Origin: Candidatus Obscuribacterales bacterium
Lineage (GTDB): Bacteria > Cyanobacteriota > Vampirovibrionia > Obscuribacterales > Obscuribacteraceae
NCBI GenBank assembly: GCA_019752635.1
Contig: JAIELX010000005.1
Coordinates: 1 to 64,000 of the forward strand
Direction: 5' to 3'
DNA: 64,000 nucleotides
The translations under genes and the position numbers were made by a program. Under the pieces are notes generated by a model. It was given only the letters and a program-made list of their open reading frames with translations, ran no database searches and was not told the DNA's origin. The first letter of the stretch is position 1. Each line of letters begins with the position of its first letter. Below are positions 43,614 through 52,684 of this stretch, piece after piece.

Positions 43614-45569
43614 ATGCCACCAGCAATGCTTCTCTTAGTGGCGGGGTGCGTGTTGCCCTCGGCTTTTGCGATTCTGAGTCTGCTCTTCAAGCCGAATCAT
43701 CGCGTATTCTCTGTGATTTTTCTTGCTAGTGGACTCTTGCTAGCTTGTGGTGCGGTTCTGTCTTGGAATACTGTGATGGATTGGCAAGCGCCAGGCTGGA
43801 TCGCAGTTGGAGGTAACCCGGTTTCATTGCATTGTGATACGTTGAGCTGCTTCTTCTTGCTTTTGCTCGGGAGCGTGTCGTTCTGTTGTGCACTTTTTTC
43901 TCCGCATTATCTGGTGCACCTGTCAGGCAAAATTAGCTCGCGACTTTACTGGTCGGCGCTTCTGACATTCCTTGTCGGTATGGCCCTGGTTCTGCTTTCG
44001 GCCAATGCTGTAGTCTTCCTTGTCGCCTGGGAGTTAATGTCCCTCTCCTCAGCGACGTTGGTCGTATCGGAGTATAGGCAGCACCAGGCGCAGCGAGCGG
44101 CGTTTATCTATGTTGTGGCAACACGTATTGCCTCGATTTTTCTGACTGCCGGATTTCTGATTATGTACGGCAAATTTAGCAGTATCTCCTTCTCTGAATG
44201 GAGTTTCTCTGAACCTCTTTCCTGGCTTCCGGCAAGCCTGATAGCTCTCGGATTGATCATAAAATCGGGCATTTGGCCATTTCATATATGGCTACCCTAC
44301 GCCCACCCTCAGGCACCAAGTCCGGTATCTGCGCTCATGAGCGGCGTAATGGTCAAAGTTGCCGTGTATGCGGCAATGAGGTTTTTCGTCTTTGGTAACC
44401 TCACTTGTCCATGGCTCATATACGCCATGTTTGCATTATCCTCCGTCTCAGCGTTTTGGGGGGTACTGTTTGCCATTAACCAACGAGAAGTCAAACGACT
44501 TCTGGCTTATAGCACCGTCGAAAATGTCGGACTGATTTTCTTGTCTCTAGCTCTTGCTTTGTGGGCCCGGAATGCAGGACTGGCAACGATTGCACAGATG
44601 GCGCTTTTGGCAGCTCTGTTGCACGCTTTTGCTCATGGGTTGTTTAAGTCATTGCTATTTTTGTGTGCCGGATCGGTGGATCGCGCTGCTCATTCGCGGG
44701 AGTTTGCCATGCTCGGTGGCTTAAACAAGAGAATGCCGATTACCGGACTGACTTTCATTATAGGAAGCGCTGCTATTTGCGCACTACCACCGTTGAACGG
44801 CTTCGCTAGTAAGTGGTGTCTCTACCAGGCGTTGTTTCATTCTGCTATTTCGATGCCTGTCGTGGTTGACCGCGCAATCTGTATTGCTGCGATAGGAATA
44901 CTTTCCGGAGTGGGAGCGTTGTCTGTAGCTTGTTATGCTAAGGCAACCGCGCTTGTTATGCTTGGTAAACCGCGATCAGAGCAAGCGAACCGGGCCGCTG
45001 AGGTTCCAGCCACAATGTATGTGCCGCAGGTGTTGCTTGCTGCCGCATGTGTCGCGATGGGCATTGGCATGCAGTGGTTGGTTGATCCGCTCGAACCGAT
45101 TTTGCGGGCGGCAGGACAACCACCGATGTCAAACATCTTCGCTGCTCTTCCGCTCTGGCAATTGGGCGGACTTCTTACTCTTTTCGTCCTTGCGATTTAC
45201 TCGTTTGCGCTGCGACAAAGAGTCATTGGCTGCAAAACTTGGGATTGTGGTTTTGGAAAAACTTCAGTTAAGAGTCAAGTTACAGCCGATAGCTTTGCCC
45301 AACCAATTGCACGAATTTTTTCTCCGGTTCTTCACTATCATCTAAGCGTAGATATATCGGGACGAGACCGGCGTCATTTCCCCGAGAAAATAGTAGTGCA
45401 GCCGTCCATGGTTTCACTGTTGGAGACGAAAGTTTACGGGCCGGCTGTCGGAATTGTTCAGCGACTTTCTCGATTTGTTGGCAAACTTCAAGCGGGAAGC
45501 ATTCATTTGTACCTTACGTATGTGTGCATCGCACTTGTCGTATTAGTTGTGTTGGGTACGCGGTTGTGA
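43614..45569 (+). CDS. hyfB: HyfB/NuoL-like membrane subunit of Ehr complex
   Basis: A 651-aa antiporter-like subunit of the hydrogenase-4/complex I family, first gene of the operon. Fourteen or more helices. The family residues are seen in VFLVAWELMSLSSATLVVSE (Glu of TM5), the broken helix around GIWPFHIWLPYAHPQAPSPV (Lys/His-bearing proton path) and LLAYSTVENVGLIFLSLALA. It should translocate protons or sodium ions, driven by the redox arm of the complex. AAGGA lies 9 nt before the ATG. The next gene follows after 31 nt. Confidence 0.9.
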   Translation: MPPAMLLLVAGCVLPSAFAILSLLFKPNHRVFSVIFLASGLLLACGAVLSWNTVMDWQAPGWIAVGGNPVSLHCDTLSCFFLLLLGSVSFCCALFSPHYLVHLSGKISSRLYWSALLTFLVGMALVLLSANAVVFLVAWELMSLSSATLVVSEYRQHQAQRAAFIYVVATRIASIFLTAGFLIMYGKFSSISFSEWSFSEPLSWLPASLIALGLIIKSGIWPFHIWLPYAHPQAPSPVSALMSGVMVKVAVYAAMRFFVFGNLTCPWLIYAMFALSSVSAFWGVLFAINQREVKRLLAYSTVENVGLIFLSLALALWARNAGLATIAQMALLAALLHAFAHGLFKSLLFLCAGSVDRAAHSREFAMLGGLNKRMPITGLTFIIGSAAICALPPLNGFASKWCLYQALFHSAISMPVVVDRAICIAAIGILSGVGALSVACYAKATALVMLGKPRSEQANRAAEVPATMYVPQVLLAAACVAMGIGMQWLVDPLEPILRAAGQPPMSNIFAALPLWQLGGLLTLFVLAIYSFALRQRVIGCKTWDCGFGKTSVKSQVTADSFAQPIARIFSPVLHYHLSVDISGRDRRHFPEKIVVQPSMVSLLETKVYGPAVGIVQRLSRFVGKLQAGSIHLYLTYVCIALVVLVVLGTRL

Positions 45570-45600
45570 ATAACCCTATTGCGAATTTCGGTATCCAATC

Positions 45601-46527
45601 ATGAGCAGAGTCTTTCTCGACATTGCTTTTCTTTCTTTGTCTCTGGTGCTTGTTCCACCATTTTTGACCGGCGTTATTCGTAAGACCAAGGCCCGATTGC
45701 AAAATCGTATTGGTGCTCCGCTGTTGCAGCCGTTTTGTGACCTCCTGAAGCTGTTCAGAAAAGAAGAGACATTGAGCAACACGGCGTCGTGGGTTTTCCG
45801 CTTTTCCTCTGCTCTCAGCGTCTCTGTGGCATTGTTTTTGGCAATCGTTGTTCCATGGAGTACACCGAGGGGGCATTTCGGGCCGTGCGACCTTTTTCTC
45901 TTGCTCTATTTGCTCGCCGGTATGCGTCTTTTTACTTTGCTTGCGGCTATGGACACTGCGTCTCCATTTGGAGCGATTGCAGCCAGTCGAGAAGCAACTC
46001 TTTCATTTTTGGTGGAGCCTGCCGCCATATTGAGTCTTGCCGCTTTGGGAATTGTAGCCCAGTCCTCCGATTTGAACGTGATCTTCGCCAGCACGGAGCA
46101 CAAACACCTCTCCTTGTGGCTGCTCTCGGGTACCGCATTTTTGCTTGCCAGCCTTGTGGAGTTATCGCGCATGCCCATTGACGATCCGACGACACATCTG
46201 GAGCTGACGATGGTGCATGAAGCTCTCATTCTTGAAGCTTCCGGCAAAAACTTGGCGCTGCTCGAATATGCTAACTCGCTCAAACTTTGCGTTTTGTTCG
46301 GAATTTCTGCGCAGTGCTATTTGCACGCAGTACCGGAAGTCTTCACACTTGATCCCCTGGTTGTAGGATGCGTCAACTCGATAGCTCTCTGCTTGCTGGC
46401 TTGCTTGTTAGGTGCATTTGAGTCTCTTGCAGTCAAGCTCAATTGGCGAAAAGCGCCAGAGTTCATTGCGTATGCCCTGACCCTCTCTTTCGTTGCCTCG
46501 ATAGTTGCTGCGGGAACCATGCCATGA
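45601..46527 (+). CDS. hyfC: HyfC/NuoH-like membrane subunit of Ehr complex
   Basis: A 308-aa protein of the NuoH/HycD family, the subunit that joins the membrane arm to the soluble arm. Signatures: KTKARLQNRIGAPLLQPFCD followed by LLKLFRKE (start of the conserved quinone-site/loop region in complex I), and ELSRMPIDDPTTHLELTMVH with EA, the conserved acidic loop. Eight helices expected. The stop overlaps the next ATG (ATGA). Confidence 0.92.
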   Translation: MSRVFLDIAFLSLSLVLVPPFLTGVIRKTKARLQNRIGAPLLQPFCDLLKLFRKEETLSNTASWVFRFSSALSVSVALFLAIVVPWSTPRGHFGPCDLFLLLYLLAGMRLFTLLAAMDTASPFGAIAASREATLSFLVEPAAILSLAALGIVAQSSDLNVIFASTEHKHLSLWLLSGTAFLLASLVELSRMPIDDPTTHLELTMVHEALILEASGKNLALLEYANSLKLCVLFGISAQCYLHAVPEVFTLDPLVVGCVNSIALCLLACLLGAFESLAVKLNWRKAPEFIAYALTLSFVASIVAAGTMP

Positions 46528-47174
46528 ATATTTCGGACCTGGAAAGGCTTGCATTGCTATCGTCGTTTACTGCGATACTAATGGTCGGTTCGACCCACCT
46601 GCGATTGAATATCTGGATTTTTTCCGGGCAGACGATACTACTTTCGATCATTACTGCATTATTCGCACGTGAGCGGGCTGAGAATCATCTATATGCGGTA
46701 GCGTTGGTGCTCTTTCTGCTCAAAGCCGTGGTCGTTCCTCGGTTTCTCCTGTTCATCATTCAGAAGGTGAATGTACAACGAGACAGCGGTACCTTTGTTC
46801 CTGCTCCAATAGCGATGCATCTTTGCATTGGATTCCTCGTAATAAGCTACCTGCTTGCGCGACAGCTTCCCGTCCCCGGTAGCGGCACTGCGGGATGGCC
46901 GATGGCGACTGCGGCAATTTCGCTTGTTTGCACTGGTTTGATGCTGATGCTTACGCGGCGTGTTGCGTTAAGCCAAATCATCGGGTTCCTGGTAATGGAA
47001 AATGGTATCTACTTGTTCGGTCTGGGGCAAACGCATGGAATGCCTCTACTCATCGAGATGGGCATCATGCTGGACGTCTTAGCCGGTGTGATGATCGCAG
47101 GTCTGATTGTTTTTCGGATCAAGAATAGTTTTGAGCATCTTGATGTAACCATGCTGGCGGAGCTTAAGGAGTAG
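46524..47174 (+). CDS. hyfE: HyfE-like membrane subunit of Ehr complex
   Basis: A 216-aa, six- to seven-helix membrane protein homologous to HyfE (NuoK-like C-terminal half: GFLVMENGIYLFGLGQTHGM, with the conserved glutamate, then LLIEMGIMLDVLAGVMIAGL). The N-terminal half resembles the extra HyfE helices. I start it at the ATG at 46524, which overlaps the HyfC stop as ATGA; upstream in-frame codons belong to HyfC in another frame. The next gene starts 2 nt after its stop. Confidence 0.9.
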   Translation: MNISDLERLALLSSFTAILMVGSTHLRLNIWIFSGQTILLSIITALFARERAENHLYAVALVLFLLKAVVVPRFLLFIIQKVNVQRDSGTFVPAPIAMHLCIGFLVISYLLARQLPVPGSGTAGWPMATAAISLVCTGLMLMLTRRVALSQIIGFLVMENGIYLFGLGQTHGMPLLIEMGIMLDVLAGVMIAGLIVFRIKNSFEHLDVTMLAELKE

Positions 47175-47176
47175 AG

Positions 47177-48601
47177 ATGACCGCTGCAATTCAACTGCTG
47201 GCTGTTCCGTTAATCCTGGTCGTCACTATTTGGACAATTAGGAAAACACGCACAATGACTGTACTGGCGGCTTCCTTCTTTTGGATTCAGTCTGCCCTTG
47301 TAGCTTCTGTTCTTTATCCGGTTCTTTGTGGTCAAGAGTCGCGCTTGGTCTTTTCGGCCGACTTCTCGATCGACCGCCTGGCGGCCTTGTTTGCAATGCT
47401 TACTCAGATAGTCGTAGCTAGCTCGATGACACACGCCCATTTGTATTTTTTGTGCGACGGGGCCCACGGCGGCACAGAAAGTGGTGTGCAACTACGTATG
47501 TTCTACACATGCGCGACTTTGTTTCTCGTTTCTATGACTTTTGTTTTCTTTTGCGAGAATCTTGGATTGCTCTGGATCAGTGTCGAAGCTAGCACGCTCT
47601 GTGCTGCTCCGCTGGTTTACTACCGTCGCACTAAGCACGCAATTGAGGCTGCTTGGAAGTACCTCATGATTTGCAGCGTGGGGATTGCCTTTGCGCTCTT
47701 TGGCACCATGTTCATCTTCGCTTCCAGCCAGTATGGCGCCGTGGTCGATGGCTCACTACTGCTAAACGAGCTTCATGTTCACGCAAGCGAATTGCAGTAT
47801 CCGCTGTTGCGGTTGGGTTTCTTGTTTTGTTTGTTGGGTTATGGCACCAAGGCCGGTATCTTTCCCCTACATTCGTGGATGCCGGATACTTACTCGGAAA
47901 CCCCCGCACCGGCCTGTGCGATGCTTTCCGGCTCACTGCTCAACTGCGCGCTTTTTGCAGTGTGGCGAATCTCTGAACTCGTCGTTGCCTCCGGGCATAT
48001 TTTGCTGGTTCACTGTACAGCGACTTATGCCGGTGTGCTGACCGTGTTGATGGCCAGTGTGCTATTGATCAGGCAACACGGTATCAAGCGGTTGTTTGCG
48101 TATTCGAGCATCGAGAACGTGGGACTCATGGTTACGGCAATCGGCCTCGGCTCGGGACCTTTGTTTTTCCTCCTTTCTCTCAATCACAGTATCGCCAAGG
48201 TGGCTCTGTTTCTGTTGACCGGCAACATAATTCAATCATCAGGCACCAAATCACTAAAAGATATTCGCGGTTTGCTTGTAGTTAATCCATACTGGGCCGC
48301 TATTCTGGCTGCCGGCGCATTCGCAGTTACCGGTGCGCCACCTTTTGGTGCTTTTGCTGCCGAATGGCAATTGCTGGCCCTTGTGACCCGGCTGCAACTA
48401 TGGCCCTTATTGACCGTATTACTTATTGCGTTGACCCTGAGTTTTCTCTCCGTGACCATGCACTTGGGAAATGTTATTTGTGGTACTCCTCGTCCGCAGG
48501 CTGTAGTGTTACCTGCGGTAGCTTCCAGTGTTATTCCTGCTGCGCTGGTGCTACTGACTCTGCTTCTCGGTACGACGGCATTGCCGAACTTATTCCTGTG
48601 A
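47177..48601 (+). CDS. hyfF: HyfF/NuoN-like membrane subunit of Ehr complex
   Basis: A 474-aa antiporter-like subunit, the second in the operon. ENLGLLWISVEASTLCAAPL carries the conserved TM5 glutamate. GYGTKAGIFPLHSWMPDTYS with ETPAP is the broken-helix region with lysine, and KRLFAYSSIENVGLMVTAIG is also conserved. With HyfB it makes two ion-channel modules. GGAG precedes the ATG. Overlap and gap sizes through the operon (4, 2, 7 and 12 nt) show tight coupling. Confidence 0.9.
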   Translation: MTAAIQLLAVPLILVVTIWTIRKTRTMTVLAASFFWIQSALVASVLYPVLCGQESRLVFSADFSIDRLAALFAMLTQIVVASSMTHAHLYFLCDGAHGGTESGVQLRMFYTCATLFLVSMTFVFFCENLGLLWISVEASTLCAAPLVYYRRTKHAIEAAWKYLMICSVGIAFALFGTMFIFASSQYGAVVDGSLLLNELHVHASELQYPLLRLGFLFCLLGYGTKAGIFPLHSWMPDTYSETPAPACAMLSGSLLNCALFAVWRISELVVASGHILLVHCTATYAGVLTVLMASVLLIRQHGIKRLFAYSSIENVGLMVTAIGLGSGPLFFLLSLNHSIAKVALFLLTGNIIQSSGTKSLKDIRGLLVVNPYWAAILAAGAFAVTGAPPFGAFAAEWQLLALVTRLQLWPLLTVLLIALTLSFLSVTMHLGNVICGTPRPQAVVLPAVASSVIPAALVLLTLLLGTTALPNLFL

Positions 48602-48608
48602 GATTGAA

Positions 48609-50084
48609 ATGAAGCTTGAAGTACTCCCCCTCAAACTAGAAGATCGCACCGCTACCATCAAATCATGCATGGCTTCCGGGGCACGTCTTGGACTTGTAAC
48701 TTCGATTGACGGAGGGCAGCTGCTCACGATTTTGCTGGCACCGGAGTCAAAACAGATACGGTGTTATCAAACAGAGGTGGAAGGCGGCCAGTACCATTCG
48801 ATGACGCCAGTGATTCCTCAAGCACACTGGTTCGAAAGAACCACTTTGGATATGTTCGGATTGTTGCCCCTGGGGCATCCTCGCCTCAAGCATACTCATT
48901 TGCACGAGCCGTATGTTTCTACGCTACCGCCGCTGGCCAAGCACGCTACGCAAGTGGTTGGTCGCCCCTATGAGTTCCTCAATGTCGAAGGTGAAGGGGT
49001 CTATGAGATTCCGGTCGGTCCGATTCACGCCGGCATTATTGAACCGGGGCATTTTAGATTCAGTTGCTACGGTGAAGTCGTAGCGAATTTGGAGATTCAG
49101 TTGGGGTATGTGCATCGGGGCGTTGAGAAGAGACTAACGGAGGTGCCTCCGGGAAAGGCTCGATTTGTGGCTGAAGCTGCCGCCAGCGATATGGCTGTGG
49201 CCAATGCGTGTGCGCATTCCGTGGCCGTGGAGGCCTTGTTCGAGTTCGAGATTCCGCGCTCGGCCTGGCTGCTCCGCACCGTAGCCGCTGAGATTGAACG
49301 AGTGGCGATGCACCTGTCTGATCTTGGCGGAATTGCCGGTGACATTGGTTTTCTCGCGGTCTCTTCATCAATGGCTCGATTACGCGGGCTGGCATTGCGA
49401 TTAGCTGAGTTAGTCGGCGGGAATCGTTTCTTGCGTGGTTACGTGTGCCCTGGCGGCGTCAGCCGACCATGGCTAAAAGCGTCTCTCAGCGAAATGAGGC
49501 AAGTATTGCATGCGCTCGCAAGCCAGCTTCAACCAGTCCTCGACATTTTTCTCAGTAACCAAGTTGCAGTAGATCGCATGGAAGGGGTTGGCAAAGTATC
49601 ACCAAAGCTAGCCGCGGAGTTCGGGTTGGTTGGTGTTAGTGCTCGTGCCTCTGGTGTAGGTTACGACTGCCGCGCGTCATGGAGCTCTGCCACTTTCCCT
49701 TCAAGAGAATTTGCAGTAGTCACTGAGCAAAGCGGAGATGTATATGCACGCGCCAAAGTTAGGATTGGCGAACTGGCTGTTAGCCTGCTAATGCTCTCCG
49801 CTTTATTCGATGAGCTTGCCTCCACCTCGGGGCCATCTTGGGTTCCATTACCTCAGATCCTGCCGCCCGATGCGACTGCCATCGGCATAATCGAATCTCA
49901 TCGCGGCGAATTGATTCACTTGATTGTCACTGACGAAGAAGGAGCAATAAAACGCTATTGCATCAAAGATCCGGGGGTTAATAACTGGACCGGTTTGGCG
50001 ATAGCCGTTCGCAATAATCTTGTTGCCGATTTTCCATTGTGTAACAAGAGTTTCGGTTTGTCATACAGCGGACACGATCTTTGA
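48609..50084 (+). CDS. Ehr large subunit (NuoC-NuoD fusion) without nickel site
   Basis: A 491-aa HycE/HyfG-type large subunit (EhrL type). Residues 1-115 are NuoC-like (HWFERTTLDMFGLLPLGHPR) and 120-491 NuoD/NiFe-large-like (GPIHAGIIEPGHFRFSC; LGYVHRGVEK; ERVAMHLSDLGGIAGD). Where hydrogenases have the first CxxC before AHS, this protein has ASDMAVANACAHSVAVE, with both cysteines replaced. Where they end in DPCxxC, it has NKSFGLSYSGHDL, again without cysteines. All four nickel ligands are therefore absent. It cannot bind a NiFe centre and is not expected to oxidise or make hydrogen. Its redox substrate is unknown, as for other Ehr complexes. Confidence 0.9.
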   Translation: MKLEVLPLKLEDRTATIKSCMASGARLGLVTSIDGGQLLTILLAPESKQIRCYQTEVEGGQYHSMTPVIPQAHWFERTTLDMFGLLPLGHPRLKHTHLHEPYVSTLPPLAKHATQVVGRPYEFLNVEGEGVYEIPVGPIHAGIIEPGHFRFSCYGEVVANLEIQLGYVHRGVEKRLTEVPPGKARFVAEAAASDMAVANACAHSVAVEALFEFEIPRSAWLLRTVAAEIERVAMHLSDLGGIAGDIGFLAVSSSMARLRGLALRLAELVGGNRFLRGYVCPGGVSRPWLKASLSEMRQVLHALASQLQPVLDIFLSNQVAVDRMEGVGKVSPKLAAEFGLVGVSARASGVGYDCRASWSSATFPSREFAVVTEQSGDVYARAKVRIGELAVSLLMLSALFDELASTSGPSWVPLPQILPPDATAIGIIESHRGELIHLIVTDEEGAIKRYCIKDPGVNNWTGLAIAVRNNLVADFPLCNKSFGLSYSGHDL

Positions 50085-50096
50085 GGGCTTAACTAG

Positions 50097-50861
50097 ATGT
50101 TGCGCTTACTAACCTATCTATTGAGCAAGGGCGTAGTCACCAACAAAGTGATTCCGGAGCTCTTTGGCGAAGAAGTGACGGGATTGCCGAAGGTAACGAA
50201 CAATGCATGTGAAGCTACTTGTGAAAGCTGTATTGGCTCGTGCCCGACGGAGGCGATCAGACGCCTTGATGTTTCCGTCAGCGTCGATCGCGGTGCTTGC
50301 ATAGCTTGCGGACAATGTTTAGCCCTTTGTCCGACCGGCACTATTATCAATGACCGTACCGTAGCGACACACACGTATACCCGCGAGGAACTGATCTTAT
50401 CCTCTCAAGGAACCAGCGTGCCTGCTGTCGACAACCCTGGTATTTTTCGGAAATCGCTTGCGCTACGCGTTGTTTCCACCGGATGTTCGGCTTGCGATCT
50501 TGAAATTTCTGCAGCTTTTAATCCGATCTTCGACATGGAAAGATTCGGCATAAGTGTTGTTGCCTCGCCGCGATTTGCCGATGCCTTACTGGTCACCGGT
50601 CCGGTCCCCAAAGCGATGCACGCGCCGCTTCTGAGCTGTTACCAGGCGATGCCCGGTCCGAAGCTAGTAATTGCTTGTGGTACTTGCGCCATATCAGGTG
50701 GTGTTCACAAAAACTCTTACACCGAAGCAAACGGAGTGGTGCCATTGCTTCCTGTAGATGTCTTCATCCCGGGTTGTCCGCCGCATCCATGGACTTTGAT
50801 TCAAGGCGTTTTAGCCGCTCAGAAACTCAAGGGACAACGGAGCCTCAGCCGGCGGTGCTGA
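50097..50861 (+). CDS. Ehr small subunit: ferredoxin-NuoB fusion
   Basis: A 254-aa electron-transfer subunit (EhrS type). The N-terminal part (about 30-100) carries two 4Fe-4S ferredoxin motifs: CEATCESCIGSCPTEAI (an extra cysteine) and CIACGQCLALCPTGTI. The C-terminal part (about 120-245) is NuoB/HyfI-like with the proximal-cluster ligands in STGCSACDLE, IACGTCAISGG and FIPGCPPHPW. It passes electrons between an unknown cytoplasmic donor (probably ferredoxin) and the large subunit. Fusion of HycF/HyfH- and HyfI-like parts in one chain is notable. Ends 58 nt before the cyclase-like gene. Confidence 0.9.
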   Translation: MLRLLTYLLSKGVVTNKVIPELFGEEVTGLPKVTNNACEATCESCIGSCPTEAIRRLDVSVSVDRGACIACGQCLALCPTGTIINDRTVATHTYTREELILSSQGTSVPAVDNPGIFRKSLALRVVSTGCSACDLEISAAFNPIFDMERFGISVVASPRFADALLVTGPVPKAMHAPLLSCYQAMPGPKLVIACGTCAISGGVHKNSYTEANGVVPLLPVDVFIPGCPPHPWTLIQGVLAAQKLKGQRSLSRRC

Positions 50862-50919
50862 CACTGCTCATTGGTTCCGATCAATCTAGACCTGGTGCTG
50901 CGACGGTGGATTATGTGAG

Positions 50920-52236
50920 ATGACAACCGGTTATGCCTATCCTCAGCAGTTAGCTGCTTTCATAGATGAACACTGGGATGATTACATTCCCGGAGCTGAT
51001 TTGCCCCCATTACCGGTGCTGGAATCACTGCTCTCGATTGCTTTCCAGGCCAGCCTCCTGAGAGACGAAGAACGTCCGGTTGTGTTTCGTTTGATTCTTG
51101 CTGCGCCCGATACATTTCCCTCGGAAGCCGGCCCCCCAACCGGACTGCACCAGCTGTGTTTTGCCGAGCCAATAGTATTTTCACCGCAGGAGATTAAGCC
51201 GTTGGCTTCTGCTGCTAGTTTTCACCGGTCTCTCATTGGTGTACATTTCGATCGAGACGGTGCACTGCAGATGTGGGGCCTGGTAAATTCGGGTCCGCGC
51301 TGGTTGCACACTCAGCATGGCGGGCGAGGTTCCGCTCCGGAGTTGCCACCTAATCTGGTGGTGAATATAACAGGCCCCGGTTGTATTGAGGTCTGCAAGG
51401 GGGCTACAACGATCAGGCAGCTGGGGCAGGGACGTGTCTTTGGTCCTTCCGTGAACGTGTTGCAGGCACCGTGGCTACAAGACATGTTCGCCCAAACACG
51501 TGCAGAGCGCATGGTCATACACCAGCAAGCAAGAGCTGCTGCAAGTGCCCCGTGGTACGATCTCGATCCGGAGCTGACCCATATCATTGATCAGCATATG
51601 GTCAAGCGCGTGCTTGCTGCAATCAGAGCCTTTAAGCATGGTGGCACTTTGATCATGGTCCCGCCGGAAATGACGGACGAATTGCTTGGTGCCAACAAGT
51701 ACTTGAGCATACGTTACCCGTTTGCCGACGGTGAACCGCGCGCCCGTTTTCGAACCTTGATCATTTCGGTCATGAATGCCCTTGCTGCCAGTGACGGAAA
51801 CGGAGATTGTGTTAAGGAGCAACATGTGATTGGCTGGCAACAATATCAGGAATCGTTGGATGCAACTGTTGCCGCCCTGGACGAGAGCATATTCGAAATG
51901 TCGCACTTGATTGCTGCATTGTCGACCGTCGACGGCGCAGTGGTCATGACTCGCCGATTTGAACTTCTAGGATTCGGAGCCGAAATCCGTTGTGATCTCT
52001 CGGAGGTTACGTCCATTGCCCGTTCGCTCAATCTTGAAGGCACGAAATACAAAATTGAACAGACTCGCGGCGTGGGGACGCGCCATCGCTCTGCTTACAA
52101 CTTATGCCACGTCTTGAAGGATGTGCTGGCGATCGTAATTTCGCAAGATGGCGGGGTACGTTTTATCCGATCCAACAATGAAACCGTAATGTACTGGGAC
52201 CATCAGGCGACGTTTGCTTTTTCTCATCGGTTTTGA
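50920..52236 (+). CDS. Diadenylate cyclase (DisA_N/DAC-domain) sensor-like protein
   Basis: A 438-aa soluble protein, last gene of the Ehr operon. The C-terminal domain carries both diadenylate cyclase motifs, DGA (338-340 in STVDGAVVMTRR) and RHR (388-390 in GVGTRHRSAYNLC), separated by 47 residues as in DisA/CdaA, plus the following VLAIVISQDGGVRFI strand. The enzyme would make c-di-AMP from two ATP. The N-terminal 300 residues are not recognised and probably sense a signal, as in predicted DAC proteins with N-terminal sensor domains. No membrane helix. Coupling to the Ehr operon is by position and direction. Confidence 0.82.
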   Translation: MTTGYAYPQQLAAFIDEHWDDYIPGADLPPLPVLESLLSIAFQASLLRDEERPVVFRLILAAPDTFPSEAGPPTGLHQLCFAEPIVFSPQEIKPLASAASFHRSLIGVHFDRDGALQMWGLVNSGPRWLHTQHGGRGSAPELPPNLVVNITGPGCIEVCKGATTIRQLGQGRVFGPSVNVLQAPWLQDMFAQTRAERMVIHQQARAAASAPWYDLDPELTHIIDQHMVKRVLAAIRAFKHGGTLIMVPPEMTDELLGANKYLSIRYPFADGEPRARFRTLIISVMNALAASDGNGDCVKEQHVIGWQQYQESLDATVAALDESIFEMSHLIAALSTVDGAVVMTRRFELLGFGAEIRCDLSEVTSIARSLNLEGTKYKIEQTRGVGTRHRSAYNLCHVLKDVLAIVISQDGGVRFIRSNNETVMYWDHQATFAFSHRF

Positions 52237-52303
52237 GATGGCGATCGTTGCGGATCCTCGAATGATGGTCGCAGACAACGGCAAGCGGAACCAGTAAAAA
52301 GTG

Positions 52304-52684
52304 TTAGCTCTTGATCCACTTGTCGGTCATGCGTTTTATGTCATTTAGCAACGCAGGCTTTTGGAGAAAGTCGTCCATGCCTGCCAGCGCGGTTCGCTGG
52401 GCGTCTGAGTGTGCGGTCAACGCTATTATAGGAATTCGTTTTCGATGTTCAATCAGTTCCTGTTCGCGAATGATCAAAGTGGCATGATTGCCGTCAATTC
52501 CAGGAAGTCCGATGTCCATGAAAATCATGGCTATGTCTGTGTTGTCCGACGTTTTCGCTACAGCTTCTTCGCCGGTGCCTACTAACACGCTTTCAAACCC
52601 GAGCACAGTGATCTGACGACCTGTCAAGTCTCGCAGAACGGGATCATCTTCCACTAGTAGAATCAGTTGCTTGCCGTTGTTCAT
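52304..52684 (-). CDS. Single-domain response regulator
   Basis: A 126-aa stand-alone receiver (CheY-like) with acidic pair EDD, phosphoacceptor D57 (MIFMDIGLPGIDG), T in ALTAHSD and K in FLQKPAL. There is no output domain, so it acts by protein contact or in a phosphorelay. The ATG overlaps the stop of the histidine kinase upstream (ATGA); the in-frame TTG three codons earlier is not needed. The two are one unit. Convergent with the Ehr operon end, 67 nt apart. Confidence 0.93.
   Translation of the reverse strand: MNNGKQLILLVEDDPVLRDLTGRQITVLGFESVLVGTGEEAVAKTSDNTDIAMIFMDIGLPGIDGNHATLIIREQELIEHRKRIPIIALTAHSDAQRTALAGMDDFLQKPALLNDIKRMTDKWIKS

Noticed and set aside
48609..50861. NiFe hydrogenase (formate hydrogenlyase) interpretation
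   Set aside because: Gene order matches hydrogenase-4, but all four nickel-binding cysteines are absent, and no maturation genes (hyp) or formate dehydrogenase lie in the window.
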